From WHTI01 sp963756365 (lineage in GTDB: Bacteria > Actinomycetota > CADDZG01 > WHSQ01): DNA of 64,000 bases. This document shows positions 15,001 through 24,030 of this stretch, piece by piece. Position 1 is the first letter of the stretch; each line of letters opens with the position of its first letter. The stretch covers positions 2,232,001 through 2,296,000 of the forward strand of contig CAVWNF010000003.1 of NCBI GenBank assembly GCA_963756365.1. The letters are read 5' to 3'. A program made the translations under genes and the position numbers. A model generated the notes under the pieces. That model had not been told where the DNA came from. It made no database searches and saw only the letters and a program-made list of their open reading frames with translations.

Positions 15001-15765
15001 ATGAGCACGGAACTGTTCTCTCTAGAAGGCAAGGTCGCCCTCGTTACCGGGGCATCGCGCGGAATCGGACGAGCTATCGCCCTTGGATTCGCTGACGCCG
15101 GCGCCGATGTGGCGGTCGCCGCCCGGACCGCTGGGGATCTCGAGGTCCTCGTAAAGGAGATCGAAGGCAAGGGACGACGTGGTCTTGCGATCCCGACCGA
15201 TGTCACTGATCGCAGCCAGATCGAAACGATGGTGGCGCGGACGGTCGAGGAACTCGGCGGCCTCAACATCCTGGTCAACAACGCAGGGGGAACGAAGTTC
15301 GTGGCTCCCGTTATCGCCCTGCGCCCCGAGGGATGGGACAAGGCGATCGACCTGAACCTCAACTCGGTCTTCCACGCGACCCAGGTGGCAGCGCAGCACA
15401 TGGTCGACGCGGGAGGAGGTTCCATCGTCCAGATCTCTTCGGTCGCGGGGATCATGGGGGCCCAGGGTCTCTCGTTCTACTCTGCGGCCAAGGGCGGCGT
15501 CCGGCTGATGTCCCAAGCGATAGCCAAGGAACTGGCCGCCTCCGGGGTTCGGGTCAACTCGATCTCTCCGGGGTGGATCGCAACCGACCTCAACTCGGAC
15601 ATGCGTATCGATGAGGACACCAGCAGGTTCGTCACCGACACGATCCCGATGGATCGGTGGGGCAAGGCCGAAGAGATCGTAGGAGCGGCTATCTACCTCG
15701 CCTCCGATGCATCCTCGTTCGTTACCGGTTCAACGCTCGTCGTGGATGGGGGCCAGACAGCCTGA
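15001..15765 (+). CDS. SDR-family oxidoreductase
   Basis: Classical short-chain dehydrogenase of 254 residues. Cofactor motif 'VTGASRGIGRAIA' (about residue 18), 'NILVNNAGG', the catalytic Ser in 'VQISSVAG', Tyr/Lys in 'FYSAAKGG' and the C-terminal 'STLVVDGGQTA'. The Arg after 'AVAA' favours NADP(H). FabG-like or 3-hydroxyacyl dehydrogenases look like this, but the substrate cannot be assigned. GGGGAGG lies 4 nt before the ATG. The next small gene starts within its stop codon. Confidence 0.88.
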   Translation: MSTELFSLEGKVALVTGASRGIGRAIALGFADAGADVAVAARTAGDLEVLVKEIEGKGRRGLAIPTDVTDRSQIETMVARTVEELGGLNILVNNAGGTKFVAPVIALRPEGWDKAIDLNLNSVFHATQVAAQHMVDAGGGSIVQISSVAGIMGAQGLSFYSAAKGGVRLMSQAIAKELAASGVRVNSISPGWIATDLNSDMRIDEDTSRFVTDTIPMDRWGKAEEIVGAAIYLASDASSFVTGSTLVVDGGQTA

Positions 15766-15986
15766 TGCCGAACCCGATCGATCGCATCCCCAAGTTCCAT
15801 CCTGCCGTCGGGGCATTGCTCCTGGCCGCGTTCCTATTCGGATTCCTGATCTTCTTCGATCTTGTCGTTCTGGAAGAGAGTTTCGAGGACGTGTGGGAGG
15901 GCGCCCTTACCTCCGCGATCGTGATCAGCGCGTTCCACGGGCTCTTCACGTATCGGATGAGGAAGAAGCGCGACGACGAGGCTTAG
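15765..15986 (+). CDS. small membrane protein, two predicted helices
   Basis: A 73-residue protein with two hydrophobic segments (about 15-35 and 45-62) and a basic end ('YRMRKKRDDEA'). Its ATG overlaps the SDR stop by one base (TGATG), implying translational coupling. It ends 4 nt into the convergent MarP-like gene. No family recognised. Confidence 0.7.
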   Translation: MPNPIDRIPKFHPAVGALLLAAFLFGFLIFFDLVVLEESFEDVWEGALTSAIVISAFHGLFTYRMRKKRDDEA

Positions 15987-17164
15987 TGGGTGCAGCGACC
16001 GGTCGAGGTCGCCTCGGTGCGAGTGGTTCCCTCCTCGATCTCGTCGAGAACCTCGCTGCCGGTAAGCGCATAACCCACTCGCTTGTCGGTCGTCGACGCG
16101 GCGAACACCACCCCAGCGACCTTTCCGTTCGGGAGAGCGAATGGTCCCCCAGAGTCGCCCTGGCGGACCGGGGAACGCAGTTCGTAGACCCGTCGAGTGA
16201 CCTCGGAACGACCATAGATGTCGCGGCCCCGGGCGTCGTAGGTCTCCTGGACGGCCGCCCGATGAACGGCGAGGGTTCCACCCTTCGCCCCCGGATACCC
16301 GAGTGTCGCTCCCGGCTCGCCCCGGTCGTACTCGGTCGTGTCGAGAGCAACTGCGGGGGCATCCAAGCCGGGGGCGTAGAGGATAGCTATGTCGGTCCGA
16401 GGATCGAAGAAGACGACGGTTCCGGCCACCTCGCTTCCCGACTGTGCCTGGATGGTCGCACTCTCGCCCCCGGCTACGACATGGGCGTTCGTTACCACGT
16501 AGTCGGTCACCGGAACCCACCCTGAGCCGAGTTGCGTACCTCCGCATGCAGGTATCACGACCCTGACGGTTGACGGCTTGACCGCATCGATCGCCGCGCG
16601 CGCTTCCGCGTTGCTCGGGAGCTCGACCGGGGCACTAACCGGGGGCATGCCCGTGAAGACCTGCGGGAAGCCGGACGTGTCCAGGTACTGGCGGATGTAA
16701 GCAAGGACGTTCGGAGGGTCGGGAAACACGCCGTTGAGCGCCTTGAGAACCGCGGACCCTCGGAACTCCTTTGCGATCGGGCGAGAGGGGCCACCGACCA
16801 GGATCGACCCAACCAGCCAGAACGAGATGAGCAGGACAACCACACCGAACCCGGCGCCGAGCCATCGGTCGGCCGGGCCCAACCGGACCTCGTTCACCTT
16901 GCGACTGAAACGGTGGCCGACCATGAAACCGACCGTCTGGCCGATGGAGAGGAACGCGAACACGACGAACAGCGACACGAGAGCGGCGTCAAGTCCAGCC
17001 CCGTCTATGAAGAGCGCCGCGACCCGGGGACCGAGTGCCACACCGATGATCAGGCCGATGAATCCCCCGCCTAACTCGAAGACCTGAGCCAAGAGTCCAC
17101 GGTTCCGTCCTCGGAATGCAGCAGCTACTCCGAGCAGGACGACGATCAGATCAACGAGGTTCAC
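15983..17164 (-). CDS. MarP-like membrane serine protease (CvpA + trypsin domains)
   Basis: A 393-residue protein with four N-terminal membrane segments of CvpA type (about 1-150), then an extracytoplasmic chymotrypsin-fold protease. The catalytic triad is visible: His in 'VVTNAHVVAGG', Asp in 'FDPRTDIAILYAP' and Ser in 'VRQGDSGGPF'. MarP of Mycobacterium tuberculosis, with this architecture, protects pH homeostasis in acid by processing a cell-wall hydrolase. The GTG at 17164 gives an N-terminus entering the first helix directly; a TTG at 17197 is possible. The terminal Cys in 'GRCTH' may pair with 'PACGG'. Confidence 0.88.
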   Translation of the reverse strand: MNLVDLIVVLLGVAAAFRGRNRGLLAQVFELGGGFIGLIIGVALGPRVAALFIDGAGLDAALVSLFVVFAFLSIGQTVGFMVGHRFSRKVNEVRLGPADRWLGAGFGVVVLLISFWLVGSILVGGPSRPIAKEFRGSAVLKALNGVFPDPPNVLAYIRQYLDTSGFPQVFTGMPPVSAPVELPSNAEARAAIDAVKPSTVRVVIPACGGTQLGSGWVPVTDYVVTNAHVVAGGESATIQAQSGSEVAGTVVFFDPRTDIAILYAPGLDAPAVALDTTEYDRGEPGATLGYPGAKGGTLAVHRAAVQETYDARGRDIYGRSEVTRRVYELRSPVRQGDSGGPFALPNGKVAGVVFAASTTDKRVGYALTGSEVLDEIEEGTTRTEATSTGRCTH

Positions 17165-17183
17165 GTCCGTCGCCCCTGAGCCA

Positions 17184-17571
17184 TCAGTCGATGCCAAGTC
17201 CAGTCTGCAACGCTCGGAACGTCAGACCGAAACAGACGAACGCAACGATCCCAAAGAGCGCCCAGGGGATCTCTTTGAAGCGCTCGCTCCGCGCGTATCG
17301 ATGGCCGAGGACCAGCAACGCTAGGGGGAACAGGCCCCCGTAGACGTAGTGCAGCCAGGTCGGTCCGTTCGAATCCGGTTGGCGCCCCATCAGCGAAGAG
17401 GATCCCGCCGGCCACAACCTGTACCGCCAGCACCACCTGCAGCAGCGCGAGGAGGTTCCAGAACCAGTCGTTGGGATTCTTGTTCCGTACGAAAGACAGC
17501 AACGCCCACAGCGCGAGCAGGAGGAACATCGCCGGCACCGAGTAAGCGAGATAGCGGTGGAAGGTCGTCAT
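17184..17571 (-). CDS. four-helix membrane protein, frameshifted
   Basis: Two frames combine into one small integral membrane protein. The first (from 17571) has helices around 'AMFLLLALWALLSFVR' and 'LLQVVLAVQVVAGGILFADG'. The second (ending 17184) continues 'TWLHYVYGGLFPLALLVLGH' and 'IPWALFGIVAFVCFGLTF'. Removing one base near 17365-17370 makes them continuous, with 'ERTDWLHYVYG' at the join. TAGGCT lies 7 nt before the ATG, supporting this start. The conserved His-Tyr loop hints at haem or quinone binding but that is a guess. It sits just upstream of the MarP-like gene in the same direction. Confidence 0.6.
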
Positions 17572-17581
17572 GGAAGGCAGC

Positions 17582-18707
17582 CTACGTCGTAGAGAGCTCG
17601 GTCAACCGCGGCAGGCAGACATCGAGGACCTCTCGAACCGAGGCCTCCACTTCCCTCCGGAACGAGCGAGATACCTCGTCGTCAGGTAGGTCCACCAACC
17701 ACGCCTCGGGGATGGACCTCCGGACGACTCGATCATCTCGGCCCAGTAGATCGTCCACACCTTCGGCACGACGGTGTCTGCCTGATAGCCGCCGCCTCCC
17801 GTAGCGACCCAGCGGCCCGAGCAATGGTCATGAGCGGTTCGGTGGATCAGCGACGCCATCCGCGGATAGGCACTCATGGTCAAGCCGAGATTGGCGAGAG
17901 GATCACCGTGATGGGTGTCCGCTCCCAGTTGCGTGACTATCAGATCGGGCTTGAAGGCCTCGGCTAGGACGGGAAGCGTGTTCTCTAGCGCCCACAGGTA
18001 GTCGGCGTTACCGGTTAACGGCAGAAGAGGGACGTTCGCAGAGGTCCCAGCCCCCTCTCCGTCGCCGGTTTCGTCCTCGAACCCGGTACCCGGATACAGG
18101 TAGCGACCGGATTGGTGGAGCGACAACGTGAGCACCCGCGGGTCGTCGTAGAAGATCCACTGCACCCCGTCACCGTGATGAACGTCGACATCGAGGTACA
18201 TGACCCGCCAGTCGGGATGGTCGCCCAGCACCTTGGCGATCGCAACGGCAGGGTCGTTGTAGATGCAGAATCCCGACGCCTCCGCCTTGCCGCGCGTGGT
18301 GAAGTCCGCCTGCAGGGTTGAACGAGTGCTGGAACCGTCCCGACGCCACCGCCTCGGCCGCGGTCAAAGAGGCGCCTGATACCGCGCACGCGGCATCGTG
18401 CATGTTCGAGAAGATCGGATTGTCGGGGGTCCCGAGCCCATAGACGAGCCCTTGAGGCTCGGGCATCGTCCCCCAGTCCAAGCGCCTTGACGGCGTCGAC
18501 GAACCCCTTCGAATGCGCCGCCAAGACCTCGTCATCTGTGGCGACCCGGGCGCTGATCTCGCTCACGTGGGGGTGCGCCAGAAGGTCGAGGGCACGGATG
18601 TTCTCGTAGGTGAGCAGCACGCGCTCGGGCCTCAGCGGATGCTGAGGCCCGAAGTCGTAACTCTTGGCGATGTCGTCGACGACGACCAGGGCGACGGAGT
18701 CGCTCAT
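17582..18707 (-). CDS. acuC: histone-deacetylase family protein (AcuC-like), three frameshifts
   Basis: Pieces in successive frames assemble into a class I HDAC-like enzyme, probably removing acetyl groups from acetyl-CoA synthetase or other lysines. Ordered motifs: 'HPLRPERVLLTYE', 'GLGTPDNPIF', 'NPAGGLHHA', 'EASGFCIYNDPA', zinc-site 'YLDVDVHHGDGVQ', 'GADTHHGDPLANLGL' and 'VATGGGGY'. Breaks lie near the C run at 18470-18474, at the CGCGCG near 18291-18296, and near 17715-17730; each is explained by a one- or two-base indel. All catalytic motifs are intact. It begins 6 nt after the aldehyde dehydrogenase stop. Confidence 0.75.
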
Positions 18708-18713
18708 CTCCCG

Positions 18714-20198
18714 CTAGTCCTCGATCTGAGCCTTCTGGAGGCGACCCGAGAAGTCGACGGCGATCGTCTTCCACTCGGTGAAGAAATCGAGTGCAACGGG
18801 TCCGGCTTCGCGGTGACCGTTGCCCGTGTTCTTCATCCCACCGAACGGCACCTGGATCTCGGCACCGATCGTGGGCGCATTGAAGTAGATCAGCCCGAAC
18901 TCGACCTCTTGGATCCCGCGGAAGACGTTGCCGATGTCCCTCGTGTAGATCGAGCACGACAAGCCGTACTCGACACTATTAGCGACCTCGATGGCTTCAT
19001 CGATCGAATCGATCCGCACGATCCCAGTGACCGGCCCGAAGATCTCCTCGGTCGCGATCCGCATGTCCGGGGTCATGTCATCGAACACCGTCGGCTCGAT
19101 GAAGTATCCGCCGTCGTACTCCGGCCCGGTTAACTCGTTGCCACCGGTGAGGAGCTTGGCTCCCTCTTGCTGACCCAACTGGATGTACTCGAGGATCCGG
19201 TTCTTCTGCTTCTCGTTGATGACCGGTGCGAGTTCCACCTCGGGGTCGAGCCCGTTGCCGACCTTCATCGTGCCCACCCGCTCGAGCAGCTTCTCGGTGA
19301 ACTCGTCGTGAACCTCGTTGTGGACCGCTAGCCGCGACGTCGCAGTGCAACGCTGACCCGAAGTGGCGAACGCTCCCCAGGCCGCGCCCTCTACTGCGAT
19401 CCCGAGGTCGGCATCCGGCATAACGATCTGGATGTTCTTGCTGCCGAGTTCCAATGAGCAGCGCTTCATCTGGCGCCCACACCGCTCGTTGATCAAGCGG
19501 CCGACTTCGAGCGAACCCGTGAACGAGATCCCGGCGACGTCCGGATGGTCGACGAGGGCAGCCCCGGCATCCTCGCCGTAGCCGTTGACGACATTGAACA
19601 CGCCTGCCGGGATCCCAACTTCGTCAAAGATGTCGGTGAGGATCGCTGCGCACAGCGGGACGTCTTCGCCCGGCTTGAACACGACCGTGCAACCAGCGAC
19701 CAATGCAGGGAACGACTTCCACGTCGGGATGGCGATCGGGAAGTTCCACGGAGTGATCAGGCCGACGACGCCGATCGGGTGACGGACCGTCATGTAGAAC
19801 TTGTCGCGCAACTCCGACGGCATGGTTTCCCCGAACAGGCGGCGGCCTTCACCAGCTACGTAGAAGGCGAAATCGATGCCTTCCTGGATGTCGCCCCGAG
19901 CCTCTTTGAGGGTCTTGCCCATCTCACGTGTCATGACGTGAGCGATCTCTTCCTTGCGTGCCTCGAGCAACAAACCTGCGCGCAGGATGTAATCGGCTCG
20001 CTCGGGGGCCGGGGTCAACATCCAATCCTTGAAAGCAGCCTTGGCAGCCTGAACCGCGGCGTCTACGTCGTTCGCCGACGACTTCGCAAAGGTACCGATC
20101 ACCTCGGAGTTGTCAGCGGGGTTCCTGCTTTCGAAGGTCTCTCCAGAAGCGGACGGGACCCACTCGCCATTGATGAAGTTCCCGTAATCGGTGCGCAT
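18714..20198 (-). CDS. aldehyde dehydrogenase family protein
   Basis: NAD(P)+-dependent ALDH of 494 residues. It shows 'LITPWNFPIAIPTWK', 'VVFKPGED', the nucleotide-loop 'FTGSLEVGRLI', the general-base Glu in 'CSLELGSKNI', the nucleophile Cys in 'SGQRCTATSRLAV' and 'EEIFGPVTGIV'. The C-terminal 'FGGMKNTGNGHREAG' is seen in semialdehyde and alpha-ketoglutarate-semialdehyde dehydrogenases, but the substrate is not certain. The ATG at 20198 follows GGGAG at 10 nt. It is upstream of the AcuC-like gene in the same operon. Confidence 0.87.
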   Translation of the reverse strand: MRTDYGNFINGEWVPSASGETFESRNPADNSEVIGTFAKSSANDVDAAVQAAKAAFKDWMLTPAPERADYILRAGLLLEARKEEIAHVMTREMGKTLKEARGDIQEGIDFAFYVAGEGRRLFGETMPSELRDKFYMTVRHPIGVVGLITPWNFPIAIPTWKSFPALVAGCTVVFKPGEDVPLCAAILTDIFDEVGIPAGVFNVVNGYGEDAGAALVDHPDVAGISFTGSLEVGRLINERCGRQMKRCSLELGSKNIQIVMPDADLGIAVEGAAWGAFATSGQRCTATSRLAVHNEVHDEFTEKLLERVGTMKVGNGLDPEVELAPVINEKQKNRILEYIQLGQQEGAKLLTGGNELTGPEYDGGYFIEPTVFDDMTPDMRIATEEIFGPVTGIVRIDSIDEAIEVANSVEYGLSCSIYTRDIGNVFRGIQEVEFGLIYFNAPTIGAEIQVPFGGMKNTGNGHREAGPVALDFFTEWKTIAVDFSGRLQKAQIED

Positions 20199-20260
20199 AA
20201 GACTCAATCTCCCTGCTGCTGCGTTATGGACGATGGATACCGGCGCATCCTAGTAGGGGT

Positions 20261-20740
20261 TCAGTCGCCGAGGATGAGGCCCATCACGACCGAGTCCCAG
20301 ATCTCACCCGATCGGCGTCTCCACTGGTGCTTCAGATAGCCCTCACGCTCGAACCCGAACCTCTCGTACAGGGCGATCGCCCCGGTGTTGTGCGGCCACA
20401 CTTGAAGAGACATCTTGTAATGGCCGTACGACCTCGCCCAGTCGATACATGCCTGAAGTAGCGCCGACCCGATGCCCGATCCGCGCCGCTCGAGTGCGAC
20501 GAACATCCCAAGTTCCGCGGCACCCCGCGCCTTCAGGTCCGCCATCCCGACGATGGTCCCGTTGTCCTCCGCCACGAACATCACCGAGCCCTTGGTGGTG
20601 AAGTAACTACCCCACGACGTGATGCGCTGGGTGCGGTCGAGAGGAGACTCTGCGCCGATCCATCGGCCTTCGGAGGCGACCTGCTCGTAGAGATCGAACA
20701 CCTCTTCGAGATCGTCGGTCGTGGCCAGGCGAACGAGCAT
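20261..20740 (-). CDS. GNAT-family N-acetyltransferase
   Basis: A 159-residue single-domain GNAT. The acetyl-CoA pyrophosphate loop is 'ALERRGSGIGSALLQACIDW' and the C-terminal 'AIALYERFGFEREGYLKHQW' is the standard beta6-alpha4 motif, closest to RimI/RimJ-like and small-molecule acetyltransferases. The ATG lies 6 nt after TAACAT (complement of 20747-20752), which suggests its own leaderless promoter just after proC. Target unknown. Confidence 0.85.
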   Translation of the reverse strand: MLVRLATTDDLEEVFDLYEQVASEGRWIGAESPLDRTQRITSWGSYFTTKGSVMFVAEDNGTIVGMADLKARGAAELGMFVALERRGSGIGSALLQACIDWARSYGHYKMSLQVWPHNTGAIALYERFGFEREGYLKHQWRRRSGEIWDSVVMGLILGD

Positions 20741-20760
20741 CCGTAGATGTTACGCGGCGA

Positions 20761-21579
20761 TCAGCCTTGGGGATCGCCTTGTGCGAGTTCCTGGGACCTT
20801 TCCATCGCTGCTTGGATCGCATTGAGGAAGGCAGCGCGGACGCCTGACTGCTCCAGCACACGGATCGCACGGATGGTGGTTCCTCCCGGGGAGGTGACCA
20901 TCTCTCGCAGTTCGACGGGGTGCATGTGCTCGTCTCGAAGCATCTTGGCGGAGCCGAGCATCGTTTGGACTACGAGGTCGGTGGAGATCTCTCGGGACAA
21001 GCCGAGAAGGATGCCTGCCTCGATCATCGCCTCGGCCAGCAGGGCGAAGTAGGCAGGCCCCGAGCCCGAGATCGCGGTCACCGCATCGAGATAGCTCTCG
21101 GGCACGGTGACGACCCGACCGACATGACTAAGCACCTCTCTGCAGATCTCGAGATGAGACTCGGCCGCGTGCTTACCCGCCGCGATACCCGCCATCCCCT
21201 CGTGCACCACCGACGGGGTGTTCGGCATCGCCCGGACCACGGGAACCTCGCTACCGAGATGCTGCTCGATGAACGCGGTTGGGATCGCGGCGCACACCGA
21301 GAGAACCGTTTGACTCGCCCCGAGGTGCGGTGACACCTCTGCGAGAAGCGGCTCGATGTCCTGAGGTTTCACAGCCAAGACGACGATGTTGGCGCCCTCA
21401 ACTGCGACCGCGTTGTCGCTGGTTACGTCTACACCGTGCCGCTCCGCGAGCTCTTTCAACCGGTCCTCGCTTCGAGCGGTACAGGTGATCTCACTCGGTT
21501 GGCGCCACCCCGACGCGAGCAGCCCTCCGACCAGGGCCTCGCCCATCTTTCCGGTTCCCAGCACGGCTATCTTCGTCAT
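20761..21579 (-). CDS. proC: pyrroline-5-carboxylate reductase
   Basis: Makes proline from pyrroline-5-carboxylate with NAD(P)H. The 272 residues start with the Rossmann motif 'IAVLGTGKMGEALVGGLL', then 'VVLAVKPQDIEPLL', 'VRAMPNTPSVVHEGMAG' and the C-terminal family signature 'LREMVTSPGGTTIRAI'. The ATG at 21579 begins the Rossmann strand; upstream in-frame starts add residues without family support. It is divergent from proline dehydrogenase, so synthesis and breakdown enzymes share one intergenic region. Confidence 0.95.
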   Translation of the reverse strand: MTKIAVLGTGKMGEALVGGLLASGWRQPSEITCTARSEDRLKELAERHGVDVTSDNAVAVEGANIVVLAVKPQDIEPLLAEVSPHLGASQTVLSVCAAIPTAFIEQHLGSEVPVVRAMPNTPSVVHEGMAGIAAGKHAAESHLEICREVLSHVGRVVTVPESYLDAVTAISGSGPAYFALLAEAMIEAGILLGLSREISTDLVVQTMLGSAKMLRDEHMHPVELREMVTSPGGTTIRAIRVLEQSGVRAAFLNAIQAAMERSQELAQGDPQG

Positions 21580-21635
21580 CGTGCGCCTATCATGGCAGGT
21601 CACAACGACGTGAGCGGAGAGAGAGGGAACTCAAC

Positions 21636-22550
21636 TTGGTGCTGGGACGTGCACTTCTGTGGGCTGCCGAGAAGCCCCGTGTCCAGAAGATGGTCACCGA
21701 GGGGAAGCTCTCCCGAGGGGTCGTGAGGCGCTTCGTCGCCGGCGACACTCTTGAGGACGCGGTAACCGCGATCAAGGAACTCAACGCCAATGGGATCGGC
21801 GGGATCCTCGACCTCTTGGGTGAAGGTGTGGAGGATCCGGTGGGCGCGCGCCAGGCTTTCGATGAATACCTCGCATCGATCAAGCGCATCGAAGAAACGA
21901 AGATCGACACGACGGTCTCGATCAAGCTCACTCAGCTGGGCCTCGCCTTCGACAAGGGCGCGTGCATCGATTACGTACGTCGTCTCGCGGCAGAGGCTCA
22001 GGCGATCGGAACCCATATCGAGATCGACATGGAACAGTCCGAGTATGTGGCCGACACGCTCGATATCTACAGGGCGCTGAAAGCGGATTTCGAGGGGCTT
22101 CGTTTGGCGCTTCAGGTTTACCTTCGCCGGACCCCCGGTGACCTCGAGGAGATGGTTGACCTCGCTCCCAAGATCCGACTCGTCAAGGGTGCTTACAAAG
22201 AACCCGAAGAGATCGCACTTCAGAAGAAGAAAGAGATCGACGCCCAGTACCGGTTCCTAACGACGTGGTTGTTCGACAAGGGAGCGGATCCGGGTATCGC
22301 TACACACGACTCCGAGTTGATCGCTCACGCCCAACGAGCGGCGATCAATTCCGGCACGGGAAGCGACGGATTCGAGATCCAGATGCTTTATGGGATCCGG
22401 CGCGATTACCAGGAACGTCTCGCGCTCGAGGGTTATCGGGTTCGCACTTACGTACCGTTCGGATCGGCGTGGTACCCGTATCTGATGCGACGCATGGCCG
22501 AGCGGCCAGCGAACCTCAGGTTCTTCATGCGCTCGTTGGTCGGAAAGTAA
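21636..22550 (+). CDS. proline dehydrogenase
   Basis: FAD-dependent enzyme of 304 residues oxidising proline to pyrroline-5-carboxylate. It has the monofunctional (PutA/PRODH barrel) pattern: 'TVSIKLTQLGLAFD', 'IEIDMEQSEYVADTLDIY', 'LALQVYLRRTPGDLEEM', 'IRLVKGAYKEPEEIA', 'IATHDSELIAHA', 'FEIQMLYGIRRDYQERLA' and 'YVPFGSAWYPYLMRRMAERP'. The TTG start follows GAGAGGG at about 8 nt; the next codon GTG is an alternative. It ends in a region of strong secondary structure. No pyrroline-5-carboxylate dehydrogenase is adjacent. Confidence 0.94.
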   Translation: MVLGRALLWAAEKPRVQKMVTEGKLSRGVVRRFVAGDTLEDAVTAIKELNANGIGGILDLLGEGVEDPVGARQAFDEYLASIKRIEETKIDTTVSIKLTQLGLAFDKGACIDYVRRLAAEAQAIGTHIEIDMEQSEYVADTLDIYRALKADFEGLRLALQVYLRRTPGDLEEMVDLAPKIRLVKGAYKEPEEIALQKKKEIDAQYRFLTTWLFDKGADPGIATHDSELIAHAQRAAINSGTGSDGFEIQMLYGIRRDYQERLALEGYRVRTYVPFGSAWYPYLMRRMAERPANLRFFMRSLVGK

Positions 22551-22552
22551 AA

Positions 22553-22632
22553 GGCCCCAGAAACCTCCGTCGGTTCGGGACTCGTGCACTTCCCCACGCA
22601 CGAGACCCGGCCCGGCATCAGCTTCTGGGGCC
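22553..22632. other. 80-nt folded element between convergent genes (terminator or small RNA)
   Basis: GGCCCCAGAA (22553-22562) pairs perfectly with TTCTGGGGCC (22623-22632). Inside, CTCGTGC (22581-22587) pairs with GCACGAG (22598-22604), extended across an A-A mismatch by CGGG/CCCG. On the minus strand the outer stem is followed directly by TTTT (22552-22549), so it could end the glycosyltransferase transcript. On the plus strand it starts 2 nt after the proline dehydrogenase stop. Confidence 0.6.
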
Positions 22633-22635
22633 AAC

Positions 22636-22760
22636 CGTTCCGATCAACCGAAGTTCACCGGAACGTGCGAGAACATAGCGACGCGCGCACGGAGTCGTCA
22701 ACAACGCGAACATGCTGCTAGACCAACATACGAGCAGGTCACAGCCTCGGAACGTTTTTT
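22636..22760 (+). other. repeated CGGAACG arms and T6 tract
   Basis: CGTTCCG (22636-22642) can pair with CGGAACG at 22659-22665 (16-nt loop) or with a second CGGAACG at 22748-22754 that is followed at once by TTTTTT (22755-22760). The second pairing would act as a plus-strand terminator with a long loop. No coding frame is convincing here. Confidence 0.35.
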
Positions 22761-22779
22761 CGCGACCGCGAGAACTTCT

Positions 22780-24030
22780 TCAGCAGGTGCAGGTCTCGAC
22801 GAGGCCCTCACTCATAAGGCAGTCGTAGAGCTCGTGGAAATGTTTCGCGGTCGAGGTCCAGGAGAAGTGGCTAGCGCGCTCCAATGCGGCGCTCGAGAAC
22901 CTTTGCCTTAGATGAGGGTCGGACAGGATCGTCTTAAGACGGCCAGCGAAGTCGCTTGGATCGCGCGACTCCATCAAGAATCCTGACGATCCATCGGCAA
23001 CGATGTGCGACAGTCCCCCGACCGGAGTCCCGACCACCGGGATGCCACATGCATGAGCCTCTAGGGCCGCCAGTCCGAACGATTCCGAATGCGAACACAA
23101 GAGCCCGACATCCGCAGCGCGGTAATAGGTGGGCAGCAGCCGATGGGGCTGGGGTCCCTCGAACTTCACGTGCTGATAGATCCCACGGTCGGCAGCGAGG
23201 GATCGCAACCGCTCGATCTCAGCTTCTCCATCGGGACCGCTTGCGCCTCCCACGAGGACCAGGCGCACGTCCCGGTCGAGGGCGGGGACCAGTTGCTCGA
23301 GGGCTTCGATAGCTAGATCTAGCCCCTTCAGACGCTGGATCCGTCCGACGTAAAGCATGATCGCCTCATCGCCGAATCCGAGCTGGGCACGAGCCTCGGC
23401 CCGATCCCCCGGACTGAAGAGATCGCGATCCACGCCCGGATGGATGGTTTTGATCCTGTCGTGGTCGGCCTGGTAGAGGCACGCTAGTTGTCGCCACTCA
23501 TCGTCGGTCGATGCGATCAGAACATCTGCCTGCCTGATGACCGAATCCTCGCCATCGAGTCGGCTCTGAGGTTCGGGGGTGTCACCGGGGGCCAGGAAGC
23601 TGTTCTTAACGCGGCCCAAGGTGTGGTGCGAGTGAACGTGAGGGACGGCCCATGCCGCCGCGAGTTCGGCGGCGGCGATCCCGGACTGCCAGTAGTGAGA
23701 ATGGACGAGGTCGTACTCAACGTGATGTGCCATCGCGAATGCACGGACGCCAGCGATGAACTCTGGGATGTGGTGACGCTGGTCCTCCTTGGCGATCGGC
23801 GTCAACGGACCCGCCTCGATCGGGATCACGCGCACTCCCGGACGGAATTCGACAACCCCAGGAATCTCGGAGGCGGCACGCGTAAAGATGTCTGTTTGAA
23901 CTCCCGCATCCGCGAGTGCTGCGGCAACCGATCGCACATACACGGTCATCCCGCCGGCATCTCCCGATCCAGGTTCGTGGAGCGGAGAGGAGTGATAGAC
24001 GATCACGGCGACACGCCCGACTCCGGTCAA
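22780..24030 (-). CDS. GT4 glycosyltransferase, MshA-like
   Basis: GT-B fold glycosyltransferase of 416 residues resembling MshA, which joins GlcNAc to inositol-3-phosphate at the start of mycothiol synthesis. The N-terminal 'YHSSPLHEPGSGDAGGMTVY' loop, 'DLVHSHYWQSG', 'HTLGRVKN' and the donor-site 'SESFGLAALEAHACGIPVVG' (E-x7-E) are visible. The MshA acceptor loop pattern is good but other sucrose-synthase-like GT4 enzymes cannot be excluded. The TTG start follows GGAGGGA and overlaps the upstream stop (TTGA). The C-terminus 'ETCTC' carries two cysteines. Confidence 0.78.
   Translation of the reverse strand: MTGVGRVAVIVYHSSPLHEPGSGDAGGMTVYVRSVAAALADAGVQTDIFTRAASEIPGVVEFRPGVRVIPIEAGPLTPIAKEDQRHHIPEFIAGVRAFAMAHHVEYDLVHSHYWQSGIAAAELAAAWAVPHVHSHHTLGRVKNSFLAPGDTPEPQSRLDGEDSVIRQADVLIASTDDEWRQLACLYQADHDRIKTIHPGVDRDLFSPGDRAEARAQLGFGDEAIMLYVGRIQRLKGLDLAIEALEQLVPALDRDVRLVLVGGASGPDGEAEIERLRSLAADRGIYQHVKFEGPQPHRLLPTYYRAADVGLLCSHSESFGLAALEAHACGIPVVGTPVGGLSHIVADGSSGFLMESRDPSDFAGRLKTILSDPHLRQRFSSAALERASHFSWTSTAKHFHELYDCLMSEGLVETCTC

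Noticed and set aside
17366..17395. tRNA-like T-arm (GTTCGAATCCGG) followed by GGCGCCCCA
   Set aside because: No matching acceptor 5' strand, D-arm or anticodon arm upstream, and the T-stem has a C-C mismatch. It lies inside the four-helix membrane gene on the other strand.
17582..18707. Programmed frameshifting in acuC
   Set aside because: Three breaks with mixed directions and no slippery-site plus stem arrangement; sequencing indels explain them better.
22553..22760. SRP RNA, tmRNA or RNase P RNA
   Set aside because: The conserved SRP tetraloop region, tmRNA tag and CCA end, and RNase P motifs are all missing.
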